A stretch of DNA of 13,183 bases from an uncultured Bacteroidota bacterium. GTDB taxonomy: Bacteria > Bacteroidota > Bacteroidia > Bacteroidales > F082. Below, piece by piece: positions 12,690 to 13,183 of the stretch. The stretch's first letter is position 1. Each line of letters opens with the position of its first letter. Position numbers and translations under genes: made by a program. The stretch is from assembly GCA_900542475.1 (NCBI GenBank), contig UQNO01000053.1:1-13183 (forward strand). Direction: 5' to 3'. The notes under the pieces were generated by a model. It did no database searches, was not told the DNA's origin, and saw only the letters and a program-made list of their open reading frames with translations.

Positions 12690-13183
12690 ATGAAAAAGCT
12701 TATTACAAGTGACGATTTGGTAAGGTACTTCAAATGGAGTCCGTTGACAAGGCCTTTTGTGGCTATGGCACTGAATATTATAGGATTCCGTAAGATAAAC
12801 CGTTTGTATTCCCCCTCCGCTGACCTTAAAAACAAGATGTTTACAGAGGATATGCTCCGTCGCTACAACACTACTTACGATGTCAATGAGAACGAATTGA
12901 ACTGCATACCGAAAGAAGGAGCGTTCATGCTTGTATGCAACCACCCGTTTGGCGCCATCGAAGGCATCGTCCTTTACGATGCCATCGCGAAGATTTGTCC
13001 CGACTTCAAAATCATGGCTAATTTCATACTTGGTTTTATTCCGAATCTTAAAGACGTGTTCTTCTCTGTCAACCCTTTCGAGAACAATCCGGAATTTGGC
13101 AGCAGCGTCGGCGGCATCAAGGCATCGATGAAGCAACTCGATGAAGGTCACGGACTTGGGGTGTTTCCGGCTGGCGAAGTGGC
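12690..13183 (+). CDS. Lysophospholipid-acyltransferase-like protein (OlsA/GlsA/hemolysin type), 5' part
   Basis: The first 164 residues are present and the gene runs off the window. After an N-terminal segment (KKLITSDDLVRYFKWSP) comes CNHPFGAIEGIVLYDAI (from about residue 88), the first motif of this acyltransferase group. It is followed by NFILGFIPNLKDVFFSVNPF and the FPEG-like motif VFPAGEVA at the window edge. This pattern fits the COG3176-like putative hemolysin and ornithine/glycine-lipid O-acyltransferases of Bacteroidota, which acylate membrane amino lipids. The acidic residue after the catalytic His is Glu here (NHPFGAIEG), where Asp is usual in related proteins. The missing 3' part would show whether a GNAT (OlsB/GlsB-like) domain is fused. 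Confidence 0.85.
   Translation, partial: MKKLITSDDLVRYFKWSPLTRPFVAMALNIIGFRKINRLYSPSADLKNKMFTEDMLRRYNTTYDVNENELNCIPKEGAFMLVCNHPFGAIEGIVLYDAIAKICPDFKIMANFILGFIPNLKDVFFSVNPFENNPEFGSSVGGIKASMKQLDEGHGLGVFPAGEV

Noticed and set aside
12633..13151. 172-aa minus-strand frame opposite the acyltransferase
   Set aside because: The plus strand encodes clear acyltransferase motifs, and the minus frame runs into the iorA promoter region.

Overview
The window looks like a chromosomal segment of a Bacteroidales-type (Bacteroidota) organism. Several genes are preceded by the Bacteroidota -7 promoter element TAnnTTTG rather than a sigma70 box, and clear Shine-Dalgarno sites are mostly absent. Three proteins end in type IX secretion (T9SS, Por) C-terminal sorting domains. 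There is also a TPR/membrane/HTH regulator of the kind common in this phylum, an iorAB pair and an OlsA/GlsA-like acyltransferase.

Layout: (1) 1-114, the 3' end of an unidentified gene, followed by a terminator-like hairpin. (2) 260-1909, a membrane-anchored TPR protein with a degenerate LuxR-like C-terminus. Its middle is much more AT-rich than its two ends. (3) 1910-8991, an AT-rich accessory block of surface or secreted proteins: a T9SS cargo gene (2224), a 90-aa signal-peptide-plus-CTD remnant (4154), a second T9SS cargo gene (4517), then an apparent three-gene operon of a Cys-rich putative lipoprotein (5777), a third T9SS cargo protein (6797) and a small putative lipoprotein (8359). (4) 9016-12525, minus strand: an M23 metallopeptidase lipoprotein and the iorA-iorB operon. 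(5) 12690-end, plus strand: the start of a lysophospholipid-acyltransferase-like gene, divergent from iorA.

The most unusual structure is in block 3. One promoter-bearing segment is present three times, in front of the genes at 2224, 4154 and 5777. Its noncoding part is base-for-base identical between copies where they overlap. The flanks of the repeat run into coding sequence: the signal-peptide end of one gene pair and the sorting-domain end of another. The set therefore looks like a homogenised, recombining surface-protein locus.

A second layer is a short palindrome family with arms GTAGAGACG / CGTCTCTAC. Three copies lie in the same reading frame inside the sorting-domain coding regions. 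A fourth lies between genes at 10261-10289, where it overlaps a putative -7 box.

No tRNA, rRNA, CRISPR array, transposase or integrase was seen. All functional calls rest on reading the sequence and recalled family features. No database search was run.
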